A DNA stretch of 64,000 bases from Adiantum capillus-veneris. Its lineage: Eukaryota; Streptophyta; Polypodiopsida; Polypodiales; Pteridaceae. Position 1 is the stretch's first letter, and each line of letters starts with the position of its first letter. The stretch is from positions 33,275,969 to 33,339,968 of the forward strand of contig CM043942.1 in assembly GCA_014529385.2 (NCBI GenBank), read 5' to 3'. The notes beneath the pieces were generated by a model. The model worked only from the letters and a program-made list of their open reading frames with translations. It did no database searches and was not told where the DNA came from. Positions 12,103 through 24,302 of the stretch are shown in pieces. The translations under genes were made by a program, and so were the position numbers.

Positions 12103-12111
12103 ACACACACA
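12065..12111. repeat. (CA)n microsatellite
   Basis: About 47 bp of CA with one interruption (CATACA). Confidence 0.95.
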
Positions 12112-12547
12112 AGCTCCCTTTATACAAAGGAAATGAGGGACACATGTCAGCTCCCTAGCCCAGATGCCCACAAGGTGTACTGAAATCCTATTGGATGGCC
12201 ATTGAGGTGGACCAATGAGAATAGGCTAGAAAAAATCTAGTTTAATTAATTTTAAAACACTTAATAAAAGAACCAATAAGAATTAATCTCTTTAGAAGAC
12301 TATTGGACAGTCTCCCAAGGGGTCCAATGAGCATTCAATAGCCCAATGCCTTGCCTGATTCCTATTGGCCAGGAGATAAATGGGCCAATGAGATTTTAGT
12401 TGCATTAATTAATTACCTAAATCTCTTGCAAAAGGGGAAAGGGGGACACATGTCAAAAGGCTACCACTTATGCTACTTAACTTTCATTGGCTAAGTTGGG
12501 AGAGGTCCAATGAGGTGCTAGCAAGAGCAAATAGCAAGAGGGGTCGA

Positions 12548-12549
<2 letters not shown>

Positions 12550-12621
<72 letters not shown>
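12550..12621. repeat. (AG)n microsatellite
   Basis: About 70 bp of perfect AG. Confidence 0.95.
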
Positions 12622-12622
<1 letters not shown>

Positions 12623-13341
12623 GGGGATGAATTTAATAGGGAATTATTGCATACACACTCACACTAACTTATGTGTGAAGCAAGAAGACTCTCTCTCTAC
12701 TTCTCAAGCTTTAATGGAAAGCTTATCACCTACTCCAAGATTGTGATAAGGGAGGCCTACACCAACAACTCTTGGCTTTGTGATGGAAACCCAACCAAGA
12801 TCTAAGATTCAATGCATGTTCATCTCCTCTACCATGCTAATTACTATGCTATGCTATGCTAACTTATGAGTGATTATGTGATGAGATGTACATCTTATGT
12901 AAGACTACTCCTTCTTCCTCTCAATCTACTCTCATACCCCGCTAGCTCTCACCATCTTCGAAGGTGTGTGAGGTCTTCGTCTGAGACCGTGCGGGAATCG
13001 ATGTTCTGTTTTATAAGTGTTTTTCTTAGTGCTTGAAGTTTCCATCTTTATTGCACTAGCTAGTACTGAAGGAACACAAAGAATTGTAAAATGTATCTCT
13101 TGATGGGAGAAACCATAATACAAAGCCTTTTGGAGGGCTTCATGTAAATCTGCTCCTCAAATGTTGTCAATAGCTTAATTTCTTTCTCTTTTGACGTATT
13201 GTTCATGCTATCTAGCTAGGTGTTACACTTTTTGTTGCTCTCTCCACCCAAGTACTCTTGTTATTCTCATTAGGAATCTATTCTAATGAAATGCTCACTA
13301 TGTTCATGCTATTTTCTGCTACACACAAGTTACTAGGCCAT

Positions 13342-13602
13342 TAAATGTTAGACGAAAAGGGTATGAAGAAAGGCATGTTAGTATTGAGATAGGACAACAG
13401 ATTTGACACTAGGAAAGATAAGAAGTTTCAGCCCAGATGGAAAGGGCAATTCATCGTTAAAAAGAGATACGCCAATGGTAGCTACAAATTGATGGGAGTA
13501 GATGGTAGAATTCACAAGACCAGAGTCAATGGATGGAGTTTAAAAAGGTACTTTAAAAGGTTTGATCTAGAGTTCATGCTAAACTCTTCTAGAGGAGGGT
13601 AA
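13342..13602 (+). pseudogene. pol: C-terminal end of Tat-type gypsy Pol (fragment)
   Basis: Reads LDEKGMKKGMLVLR, stop, DNRFDTRKDKKFQP and continues in frame to TAA at 13600-13602. It is the plus-strand counterpart of 24430-24600 in the large Tat element, where the same segment closes the integrase region. Everything upstream is missing. Confidence 0.75.
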
Positions 13603-13664
13603 ACCCTCTAACTCTGCTGCTAGAGAGTCAGAAGCAAAGCTAGAGGCATGAACGCCTCTAGCCA

Positions 13665-14035
<371 letters not shown>

Positions 14036-15500
14036 GGTCTTCCCTCAATGATTTCAAAAGGTGTTTTTCCCGTAGAAGTATGGACAATAGTATTGTACGC
14101 ATACTCTACAAGGGGTATGTACTTTTTCCATTGTGAGCATTGATCTACTTCTATAACATAAGTGTAGATTGAGAATTGTAAGATTGACTATCTCACTTTG
14201 GCCATCTGTGCGTGGGTGATAGACCAAATAGAAATTCAATCTTGTACCTAGATTTTCAAAGAGACTTTTCCAAAAATTACTAGTCATTCTAGGATCTCTA
14301 TTTGACACGGTGGATCATGGCAATCCATGGTGTTTGAAAATTTGAGATATGAAGAGAGTTTTCATCTAGTGTTCCTTAATAGTCTTTTTGACAAGAATAA
14401 AGTGTGCTTTCTTGCTAAACCTGTCAACAATTTTCCATATTCCCGTATTCCCATGGATAGACTTGGGTAATCCATGGATATACTCTCCCATGGTGAATTA
14501 GGGATTGGCAATGGCTAGAGTAATCCAGGTTTCTTCCCTTTATCATACTTGGTCTTTTGTCATACCACACATTTTGAAACATACTCTTGTATGTCTGCTT
14601 TCATGGTAGGCCAATATAAGTACGTATCTTCCTCAAAGAGTAGGTTGAATACCTCTATGCCCTGCATAGGGAGGAGCATGGTATTCATACACGATTTCTC
14701 ACGCAGGGAGTGGGTAGCACATAGCCTTTACATGGAGAAGATAACCATCCTACAAGGTGAATGGTTCCTCTTTATTTCCCAAAGCAAGGGCCGACATTAT
14801 TTCTTTAAAGTCAGGGTCACTAGCATACTCATCTATCATAGAAGATAGATCATTGTGAGTTGCTATAGACATTGCATTAACTTTTGATCATCGTGAAAGT
14901 GCATCGGTCGTTTGATTGTGATTACCAGCAAAGTGAGCCATTAGGAAGAGAATGGGGTCTAGGAGGGCCTCTTTATTTGGTAGTTTAAGTAAGTCAAACC
15001 TTTTGTATTAGGAAAGTAATCAAAGGACAACTTTTAAATTCAAGCAGTCAAAACAACTAGTTTATTTGAATTCAAAGTTTCCCCCCAAAATGGAATTTAA
15101 AATCTAGCGGGTAAAACCATATCATGTAGCATATCTATGGAAAGATCTTGATGCATAGATTGTAGATATATGATCTCCACTCAAATCAAAGACCATGTGT
15201 GGGAGTTATGGAAGACCAAAAATCATAAAATTATCGACATCCTTTTTGGGGGGGAACGTGCATCCTTTGACCACTCTTACACACCCACCATTCTTTCACA
15301 CATGGCGTATACCTATTCCTCAAAATGTTAGTCACCTCCATAAGCTCATGGAGAATAAAGAGGACCTCCTACACCCCATCCTCTTCCTAATGAATATGAA
15401 AATAAAATTGTGAAAGAAAATTTTCCCATCTCATTTGTCTGTCAAAATGCTTGGTTTGCGTCATGAAGTACTTGAGACTTTGATGGTTTGTTCGTAAAAT
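14036..15500 (-). pseudogene. pol: Inverted chromovirus Pol fragment (RNase H to integrase), split by a MITE
   Basis: Minus-strand counterpart of 9750-10740. It contains the integrase core with [19 protein letters not shown], the zinc-finger region, and at 15411-15500 the end of RNase H. A 450-bp MITE separates the RNase H halves at 14939-15392. The order and divergence from 9371-11389 suggest a second copy of the same family in opposite orientation. It has multiple stops and frameshifts and no intact domain. Confidence 0.78.
14939..15392. mobile_element. MITE with about 39-bp terminal inverted repeats
   Basis: The left end CATTAGGAAGAGAATGGGGT and the right end (reverse complement CATTAGGAAGAGGATGGGGT) pair over about 39 bp with three or four mismatches, through CCTCTTTATT. 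It is 450 bp long, AT-rich and has no ORF. It interrupts the chromovirus RNase H reading frame between a C-terminal FHIH stretch and GNHNQ, so the boundaries are supported by the host gene. The target duplication is unclear (possibly TGA), so I do not assign a superfamily. Confidence 0.8.
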
Positions 15501-15548
15501 AAATTTGTGAGTGTACAAATGCGGTGCATGTACAGAGAGTGAGAAGGG

Positions 15549-15615
<67 letters not shown>
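15549..15615. repeat. (GA)n microsatellite
   Basis: About 65 bp of GA. Confidence 0.95.
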
Positions 15616-15618
<3 letters not shown>

Positions 15619-16545
15619 AGGATGTGGGTGGAGCTCCCAAATCTCAGTTTATGAGAACAATGTGAGAATTACTGAGAGCTCCTTATTCCTTGTATGTATA
15701 AAGAATAAAGAGATAAATGTGGGCGGTAGGACACTGGCCGATGGACATGGGCAAAGAACAGCGAGGCACACCGCCTTTACCTAGCATTCTCCCACTAAAG
15801 GCTGTGTGCCAATAAGTGGCAAGAAGGCTAACCTACAACTAGTATATACAAGAGGTGAGAGAAGACGTCTTTCAACCTATGCCCATTGGATCACTCCAAA
15901 CACGTGAATGCATCTGTAATAAATGCTCTAGTGTAGATGCAACATGCATACCACTAGGGCAAGAGCCACGATGACACTCCTGATGCAAGTATCGAGTGCC
16001 GAATTGCATGGATCCACAATGCACAATGCAAGTGTCAATCATCACACAACTGACAACTCTTATTGTAAATGCACCAACCACATAAGCAAGATCAGGTCTC
16101 GAGACCAAAAGTTCAGACATGAGAGACCCGAAAGCCACTGAAATATGCAGTATGTGTGCCAACCTATCCCTGTCAACAACCTCAGTGCATCCTCATCAAG
16201 AACCACTTGACTATGCATCACCATGTCAGCATCATCTGGTCTCCTAAGAATGACTGCAAAACCAAAAAATCAGCACCATTGCAATCACATACAACTGTCT
16301 CAAGGACACTGTCACCCTCAAAAGTATCAGACACATCATAGAACAATGCATGGGTCTTTCGCTCAATTGATGTCGCCTCAATTGATGACTCACCAAGTTG
16401 TGCATCCCCAGAGATACCGCTCTCTGCGTGAACGTTACCACAAAACAAATGCACAACCTGCTCTCCATGTAGCAAATCCGCAAAAAGGACACGCCTTGTC
16501 TCTCACTCCAAACATGGATGAAAATACACAGAGACTACACCGTCT
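15616..16545. other. Unassigned, possible copia LTR end and polypurine tract near 15785
   Basis: TAGCATTCTCCCACTAAAG at about 15781-15799 looks, on the minus strand, like a copia polypurine tract (AGTGGGAGAA) next to an LTR start TGCTA. The same box stands beside the copia C LTR at 17254. To its right, a degenerate minus ORF (16162-15872) has RPDLAYVVG, recalling copia RT/RNase H. No matching LTR partner was found. Confidence 0.3.
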
Positions 16546-17253
16546 TGTTAGAAAATATGACCTAGCTAAATAGATATTTGAGTAGCTTACTTAATGGAGA
16601 AAGATAAATTTTCACACATGAGAGATTATAGAGTAGAGAGAGCGAGAGAGCACACATGATATACATGGTTAACCCAATGTGGGCTACATCCACAAGAAAG
16701 CAGCCACTTAATGGCTTTAGTACTTCAAACAAGAAGTAGGTTACAAAGGGATTATACCCTTAATAGAGCTCCCACCTTGCTTCACTCTCACCACCTCACA
16801 CCCACCTTGTTGCATCAACTTCACACTATAAAATGTGTGTAGAAATGGCCTCCTTTTATAGGCCAAAAGGTTTGTCCTCTCTCATGAGAGGCAGTCGTGT
16901 GTAGCCGCCCTTGTGTAGACAAGTCCAAATTGGACCCCTAAATCTGCCGACATATGGCCGTCCTTGAGAAGACAAGTCCGCCTTTGAAATCGGCCACCGA
17001 CCATTGAATTCGACCATCGAACACCGACCATTGACTTCCAACCATCGGACACCGGCCACACTAACTATCGGGGCCGCTTTTCGACCACTTTCCGGCCGCC
17101 GTCCGGCCACAATATTCCCGCGAATGAAAATTTTGGTTTTCGGCAAGTGATATTTCTTCATGTAGGATGGCTTCTCCTCATAACAAGGGCCTTACAAATG
17201 TGTGTTTTTAATACAAAAAATTACAAGGGGTAAATCAGGCTCCATACTTAACA
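16546..17253 (-). repeat. 3' LTR of copia C
   Basis: TGTTAGAAAATATG...CCATACTTAACA, 708 bp. On the element strand it carries TATAAAAGGAGGCC near 16850, a good TATA box. Confidence 0.88.
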
Positions 17254-17268
17254 ATCTCCCACTTGGAG
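17254..17268 (-). other. Polypurine tract of copia C
   Basis: On the minus strand CCAAGTGGGAGATT abuts the LTR. Confidence 0.75.
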
Positions 17269-17313
17269 ACTGATAACTACACCAAACCTATGACTGCTTT
17301 CCATCCTGGCTTC

Positions 17314-20300
17314 TTATCCTTGAATGGCTATTGAAGATGAGCAAAAACTCAACTTCTGCTTGTTGACCACCTTTGTAAACATGTCTGCAGGATTTTCACT
17401 TGTATGCACCTTTCTTAGCTTTATCTGTCCCTCTTCCAAAAGAGTGTGTATGAAGTGATATCTCACCTCAATGTGCTTTATCCTTGAATGAAAGGCTAAG
17501 TTCTTCGCAAGATAGATACTGCTTTGGCTATTATTGTACAAGACATATTGTCTTGTTTGAATCCAAGCTCTTCTAAGAATATGTGAAGCCACAAAAAATT
17601 CTTTTCTTGCTTCCATCATTGCTACATACTCTGCTTTCATGGTAGAAAGTGAGACCACTTTCTATAGCTTTGAAGCCCAACTTACTGTTGTGCCTCCAAC
17701 TATGAAGACATAGTCAATAGTTCTTCTTTGAGTGTCTTTGTCACTTTCCATATCTGCATCAGCATACCCTTGAAGAAACATATCAGTTTCTCCAAAATAC
17801 AAAGAATTTGTTGTTCTCCCTTTCAGATACCCAAGTATCCACTTCACAGCTTGCCAGTGCTCTTTACCTGGGTTGTCCATGAACCTACTTACAACTCCCA
17901 CTGCATGTGCAATATCTAGCCTTGTCTAGACCATAGCATACATAAGAGAACCTACCGCTACAGCATAGGGAAATTTAGATATATAGGCTATCTCCTCTTG
18001 CGTCTTTGGACACATACCCTTGGTTAGTTTAAAGTGACCAGCCAAAGGTGTAGAAATCATTTTTTCATTTTGCATTGCAAACCTTTTGCGTACCTTCTTG
18101 ATGTAATCCTTTTGAGATAGCTTTATTGTATTCTTCGTCTTGTCCCTTGATATCTTCATACCAAGTATCCTCTTTGCAGCACCTAAATCTTTCATTGAAG
18201 AAGATTTAGACATCTCCTCTTTTAGGTCTTTTATTTCCTACATGTTAGAACTTGCAATCAACATGTCATCAACATACAACATTAGGATGATGAACTTCCC
18301 ATCTCCCAAATTCTTTGTGTAGATGCAATGATCTAAGTTGCATCTTGTGAATCCATAATGCAGCATCCATCGATCAAACTTCAAGTACCATTGTCTTGAT
18401 GCTTGCTTTAAACCATACAAGCTCTTCTTTAATTTGCAAACTATTTTCTCCTTACCCCTTACCTCATACCCCTTTGGTTGAAGCATGTAAATTTCCTCCT
18501 CTAAGTCACCGTGAGGGAATGCCATATTTACATCCACTTTCCCGAGATTCAAATCATGAGAAGCCACAAAGCTTAAAACAAACCTAATTGAGTTCATTTT
18601 TTACAGCAAAAGAAAATATTTCATTCATGCAATACCTTTCTTTTGAGAAAACCCTTTTACCACACATCTAAACTTGTACCTTTTCTTCCCACCTTCTTCT
18701 TCCTTTAGCTTGTACACCCATTTGTTGTGAAGTGTCCGCTTACCTTTAGGCAATTCAACCAACTCCCATGTTTGGTTGCGATGTAATGAGTCCATCTCCA
18801 CTTGGATTTGCTGTATCCATTCTTCCTTGGATTTGTGATGCATAGCTTCTTTGTATGATTCTTGCTCTCCAAAATTTAAGATCAAGAGATGGTTGAAGGA
18901 AGGAAAAACACCTTTTTGGAGGTCTACTTGCTCTTGTGGATATTTGGGAAATAGGTTGAGGCTCCTCATTTGGTTGATGTTGTTGCACATTGTCACCGTT
19001 TGTACTCCTTGAGTCTTCACCGTCCTCGAGCTCCATGTACTCATCACTTGTTTCTTTTGTTTGTTTTCTTTCCAAGTAGTCATTGTACATACTTTGTGCA
19101 TTGAAAATTACATCCCTACTTTTGAAGTTCTTATCATCTTCAAGATTCCATAGGCATACCCTAAGTCACTTTCTCCATAGCCAATGAAGAAACACTTTTT
19201 GAATTTTGCATCTAGCTTTGACCTTAGGCTTCTATCTATGTGCATGAAAGCTTCACACCCAAATACTTTGAGAAATGAATAATTCATTGATTTACCTGTC
19301 CATGCCTCCTCTACAACTCCCCATTCAATGTCGTTGAGGGTGACCGGTTTATTAAGTACACAGACGTACTTACAGATTTCGCCCAAAGCTCAAGCAGTAG
19401 ACCTGCATGTAGCCTCATGCTTTGTGCTCGCTCCATGATTTTTTTGTTCATCCTTTCAAAAATTCCATTTTGTTGAGGTGTCCTTGGGTTTGTTCTTCGC
19501 CTCCATATGCCATTGCTAACACAAAAGCTTTCAAAAGCTTGGCTGCAATATTTGCCTCCATTGTCGGATCTGAGGCATTTAACCTTAGTACCTACTTTAT
19601 TCTCCACAAAGGCTTTCCACCTTTGAGATATGGAAAACACATCGGATTTATTTTTCATGACATAAACCCATGTTTTTCTAGTTGCATCATTTATGAATGT
19701 TACATAGTACAACGAGCCACCAAGGGATGGTGTACTTGACGGACCCCAAACATCAGAATGAACCAATTCAAGTTTTTTATTTTTTTCTTTCATTCTTGCT
19801 TTTAGGAATTTTACCCTCTTTTGTTTACCATAAACACAATCTTCACAGAACTCTAAGTCCCCTTCTTTCAAACCTGGTAGAAGCTTCTTTGATTGAAGGA
19901 TTTGCATTCCCTTGGCACTCATATGCCCACGCCGATAGTGCCACACCGCACTATCGACTTTTGCATCTATTGCACAAGTTGAAGATTGCGTGCTAACATT
20001 ACACAAGTAAAGTGTACCTACATTTTCTCCCTTGGCAACCACCAAAAATCCCTTTGAGATATTCCACCATTTGTTTTAGGATGCAATGTTGTGACCTTCA
20101 TCGTCCAATTGTCCTATAGAGATCAAATTTTTGGTAGCAGCTTTAACACAAATTGTACCTTTGCCAACAATTTCACAAGCTTCATCATCTCCCAAGTATA
20201 CATACCCAAAATTACCTTCGGTGTAATCTTGGAAATGTTGCTTGTGTGGTGTCGCATGGAATGAAGCTCCAAAATCTACTATCCAAGAATAAGCACATTG

Positions 20301-20668
20301 TTTAATGAGAGAATTAGGACTTCTTGCTCTAATTCACATGCCACATTGGACTCCGATGTTGGCTTGTTGTCTTGAGACTCCGACTACTTCTTCTTCTTGG
20401 ACCATCAATCCTTCTTAATGTGACCCTTCTTGCCGCAGTTCCAATAGTCATGAACAAACTTTGTGCGTGACTTGCTCTGTCTTGAGCAATCACTACCCTT
20501 TTGGTTTTTGAACATCTCCTTATGCCTTCCTCTTGTTTTGACTGATAGTGCAACACTTGATGATTCTACTGTGCTTCTCCTTCGCATTTCCTTGCTTAGT
20601 AGAACACCCACAACATTATCAAACTTAAGGGTATTTGTGCCAGAGATAGAATTCCTTACAGCCATCAC
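17314..20668 (-). pseudogene. gag-pol: Copia C Gag-Pol polyprotein, many breaks
   Basis: Recognisable in order from 20668 down. First a gag piece with knuckle CGKKGHIKKD (about 20410-20450). The protease has its D-S-G changed to D-F-G (WIVDFGASFHAT, about 20270-20300), a Ser-to-Phe change that fits C-to-T. Then integrase H...H, CEDC and the core (20045-19311), RT with YGLKQ and YVDDM (about 18270-18260), and RNase H with the C-terminal ENPADMFTK tail (17658-17314). There are stops or frame changes at about 19386, 19101, 18600, 18235, 17920 and 17660. The N-terminal gag is deleted. Not functional. Confidence 0.9.
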
Positions 20669-20804
20669 AAGGTTGTCCCAACTATCCGGTAGAGATGATA
20701 GTATAAGGAGAGCTGCTTGAAATATTTTGGTTTATAAGAATGCATGCAATGACAAATTAAGAGGCGGAATTGTAACTGGTTTAGCATTGGATGTAACTTT
20801 TGGC

Positions 20805-20936
20805 AAAAAGGAATATTACAATGAAGTTTTGGTTTTTTGGTGAGTGATGATGGTTTCTTTTTATAATGGGGGCCTTACAAATGGGCATTTTTTAGACTAA
20901 AACTTACAAGGGGTGAATCAGGCTCCATACTTAACA
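20805..20936 (-). repeat. Remnant of 5' LTR of copia C
   Basis: ATGAAGTTTTGG...GGGGTGAATCAGGCTCCATACTTAACA matches the outer end of the LTR at 17120-17253. Confidence 0.8.
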
Positions 20937-21049
20937 AGAGAGATCAAGGTCAATGGAGTTCACCGTGCAGCTCAAGCTGCACCGTTTGCTACTCAAGGAA
21001 AATTAATTAGGGAGTGGATGAATCTACCCACAACTTGAGTGGACGTGAG

Positions 21050-21115
<66 letters not shown>

Positions 21116-21425
21116 CTTCATTGGTTAGACTACTGTGACGGAGTGTTGGCTAGACCTAGGAGAAGGCTGCTCAGATAGGCTGGCTGCAATGGCTGCATGT
21201 AACAAGGCTTGCACTGTGTAGGTGCATGGAGAAATAGCCACTAGGATAGTATTCCAACCTTTTTAGTTTACATAGATATAGATATAGATAGTTACAACCA
21301 TCATACCTCCTCCTACACTAGGTGTCTAGAAACGTTAGGATGATATAAACATCTCAAGGTGATAGCTGCAATGTTACAAATGAGACTCAACAAAAAATTA
21401 TCCATGCCCAAGTACTTTTGATATT
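20937..21425. other. Unassigned, with (TG)n and a gypsy RT remnant at its right edge
   Basis: (TG)n at 21053-21113. On the minus strand 21425-21360 reads YLGMDNFLLSLICNIAAIT, which continues the RT thumb found at 33467-33640 on the other side of the Tat insertion. Otherwise I see nothing. Confidence 0.5.
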
Positions 21426-21585
21426 AGTAGTGACAGGCGCAAAGCGCAAAACGGATCCCGACGGCCTCTACGTCAGGATCATGCACGCCAAGCTTATCAC
21501 GGGAAATGAAAAGGGGGGCACCACCTAGCTTTGAGCGGCTAGGACACGGACAATGGTAATTTAAAATAGAACAAATACTGCACAT

Positions 21586-21629
<44 letters not shown>

Positions 21630-21813
21630 GTGATGAAAAACCCCCTCGGGATGTGAGGGAAACTTGATTCAAAGTGATATTTATAGAAACCTTAGCTACC
21701 GTGAGATGGAGACTGTGGTGATAGAGAGTGATAGTTAGAGATAGAGAGCCTATAGTGTGTTCTCTAAAGGAAATTCCACCCTCTTGTGTGTGGCGACCCT
21801 TGGAGTCACACTG

Positions 21814-21824
21814 TCCTTTTATAG
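21814..21824 (-). promoter_or_regulatory. TATA box of Tat LTR
   Basis: CTATAAAAGGA on the element strand, about 390 bp before the LTR end. The corresponding segment is deleted from the 5' LTR. Confidence 0.55.
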
Positions 21825-22511
21825 GTGCAGGCTGCATTAGTTTAGGATAATCTAATTAGGTTAGGGCCCTAATCAGGAGAGACAAAGCAAGGAGTTGGGT
21901 CCCAGATGGTTGACCCATGCTTTGTCTTAGGAGAATTTTAAAACGATATCTCCTAGGTGGGCCTTTGTGACCATCACTTAGAGAGAGGTGGCAATATACA
22001 AGTGGTTTTTATACAAGATTTTGGCTTGAAACCGGAAAATAATAATACCCTATGGATGTTACTCCGGAGATGTGTCGTGGACGAGAAGCCGGTGAATGAC
22101 GGGCCTGGCTGGTGCATCGTACGTTCGCAATTTTTGGGGTCGTCCGGGGCATACCGTTGGTGTCACTTCTTGATTTGGTGTTTCCACTGCATGACTTGGC
22201 CATCCTTCTTTGTCAATGTTGAGCTTCATTGTTTCTTCTTTTCTTCTTCTTGTGCGTGCGTATGGCTTATTGTGTTTGTGTGATATGTGTGCGTGCACGT
22301 AGGCGTGTAATGTGAGTGCTCGTGAGTATGCATCTTACAGTTTGTGTGTGCTTGTAAGTGTGTGAGTGTGTATGTGATAGGGGGTTGTGTGTGTGTGTGT
22401 GTGTGTGTGTAAGTGTGTGTGTGGGAATGAGAGAGAGAGAGAGAGAGAGAGAGAGCGTGATTTTATTGTATGTTTTAAATAATTTTCACGCTCGTTTGAC
22501 CAACCATAGAG

Positions 22512-22550
<39 letters not shown>

Positions 22551-22914
22551 TAGGTGAGGAGAGCAAGAGGTTGAGGGTGAGTGTGTGGGGGTGTGTGTGT
22601 ATGTAGGTGTGTGTGTGTGGGAAACGTGTACTAAGAGGGATGCTTCTCTCCTGCATGGCGACCTGCATGTTAAGTATGGAGCCTAATTTACCCTTGTAAT
22701 TTTTTGTGGTAAAAGCACACATTTGTAAGGCCCCCATTATGAGGAGAAGCCATCGTGCGTGAAGGAAAATCACTCACCGGAAACCAAAATTTTCACGGAC
22801 AAGAATCAGGGGCAACTTTAAAGGCCTCGGGGGTGGAGGCCCCCGAGACTTTTTTTCGCCGGAATATTCTTTTTCACCGGAATATTATGCCCGGACGGCG
22901 GCCGGAAAGTGGTC

Positions 22915-23040
22915 GGAAAACAACCGGTCGGTTGGCCGGTGGCCGGTAGTCAATGGCCGATGGCTGGTGGTCGGAAGTCAATGGCCGGTGGCCGGTGGTC
23001 GGAAGTCAATGGCCGGTGGCCGGTGGCCGAATTCAAAAGC
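22915..23040 (+). repeat. Tandem GGCCGGTGG-rich repeat inside solo LTR
   Basis: Three to four copies of a unit near 28 bp containing GGTCGGAAGTCAATGGCCGG. The full copia C LTR has only diverged traces of it. Confidence 0.8.
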
Positions 23041-23155
23041 GGACTTGTCTTCTCAAGAGCGGCCACACATGGGCGGATTGGAGGGTCCGATTTGGACTTA
23101 TTCGCACAAGGGCGGCTACACATGGCTGTCTCTCATAAGAGAGGGCAGCCCTTTT

Positions 23156-23168
23156 GGCCTATAAAAGG
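23156..23168 (+). promoter_or_regulatory. TATA box in solo copia C LTR
   Basis: CCTATAAAAGGAGG, conserved at the matching place in the full LTR (near 16850). Confidence 0.6.
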
Positions 23169-23366
23169 AGGCCATTTCTACACACATTTCATAGTGTGAA
23201 GTTGATGCAACAAGGTGAGTGTGAGGTGGTGAGAGTGAAGCAAGGCGGGAGCTCCATTAAGGGTATAATCCCTTTGTAAACTACTTCTTATTTTGAAGTA
23301 CTAAAGCCATTGAGTGGCTACTTTCCCGTGGACGTAGCCCACATTGGGTGAACCACGTATATCGTG

Positions 23367-23417
<51 letters not shown>

Positions 23418-23585
23418 CTATAATCTCGTGTATATAAATCTGTCTCTCTCCATTAAGTAATCTACTCAATTATCTATTTAGCTACGTCTTATTTCCTAAC
23501 ACTGCACAGGTGGAGGAGGGTGAGACAGTCAGAGTGAGATAGAGAGAGGGAGGAAGAGTGTGAGGGTGTGTTTGTGTGGTCGGTG

Positions 23586-23651
<66 letters not shown>

Positions 23652-23699
23652 ACGAGAATGAGGGAGAGAGAGTGGGGCTGAACAAGGGGGGGAGGGGGG

Positions 23700-23745
<46 letters not shown>

Positions 23746-24275
23746 CTGTAGCGGGCCAGGGAGAATGGGTGATGGGGAGAGGGAGGGAGCTGAGGGGGTG
23801 GGGGGAGGGGAAGATGGATGGCGACCCGCCTTGGTTGACAAACAAGAGGGAGAGAGAGAGTATGGACGAGAGGGGAGAGATGAGGGAGAAAGGTGTGAGA
23901 GTGTGTGTTTGTATGAATAATGAAAGAGAGAGAGAGAGAGGGAGACTCTTGTCCCATGCTTGGCGGCCCCTGAGAGGGAGAAAAAATATTTTATGCGCCC
24001 TATGGGCTTGGTGACACAGAAACGAGGGAGAGAGAGAGAGGGAGGTGGGTTGGCGAAGCCAAGCAGGAGAGAGAGAGCTTGTCCTATGGTGATAATGGAG
24101 GAGAGATGGAGAGAATGTGGCTAAGTTGAGAGGCGGCCCGCTATGGGCGCATGCATGGGAGGGAAAAGGGTGGCGGGGTGGCAGGTAAAAAATGTTTTTT
24201 CTTCCATTTATTTTTATTAGGCTCCCCCCGAGTGGGGTTGGTTCTCGCGGCCGCGGTTTCAAAAATCGTCCGTCA

Positions 24276-24292
24276 TTAGCCCTCCCTTCTGT
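24276..24292 (-). other. Polypurine tract of Tat element
   Basis: GAAGGGAGGGCTAA on the minus strand directly before the LTR start; the same box is found at 13665-13679. Confidence 0.8.
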
Positions 24293-24302
24293 CTAGAGGC
24301 AT

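Larger units (their letters stand above)
11692..13341 (+). repeat. Putative 3' LTR of chromovirus, right end unresolved
   Basis: Begins TGTCATAAGTAATATC directly after the polypurine tract. Contains (CA)n at 12065-12111 and (GA)n at 12550-12621. There is no second LTR in the window, so the right boundary is unknown; 13341 is where Tat-type coding sequence begins. Part of this interval may not be LTR. Confidence 0.45.
16546..20936 (-). mobile_element. Ty1/copia element (copia C), internally deleted
   Basis: Minus-strand element with a complete 3' LTR (16546-17253), a decayed pol, and a right-hand LTR of which only the outer 120-130 bp survive (about 20805-20936). The deletion removed the N-terminus of gag, the primer site and most of the 5' LTR. 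The flanks (CGTCT at left, AGAGA at right) do not match, so no target duplication remains. The same LTR family occurs as a solo LTR at 22668-23501. Confidence 0.85.
22668..23501 (+). mobile_element. Solo LTR of copia C family, TSD CTGCA
   Basis: TGTTAAGTATGG...TTTCCTAACA, 834 bp, with CTGCA at 22663-22667 and 23502-23506. It is the reverse complement of the copia C LTR in layout, and is longer because of a GC-rich repeat at 22915-23040 and a hairpin segment near 22820. It formed by recombination between two LTRs of a full element and lies inside the Tat 3' LTR. Confidence 0.93.
21431..24275 (-). repeat. 3' LTR of Tat element, carrying a solo copia LTR
   Basis: On the element strand it starts TGACGGACGATTTTTGAAA at 24275 and ends GCGCTTTGCGCCTGTCA at 21431. 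It is about 2.0 kb without the nested copia LTR. It holds several (GA)n tracts (21593-21627, 22430-22456, 22515-22547, 23590-23649, 23703-23743) and a (GT)n tract (22383-22412). Confidence 0.8.
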
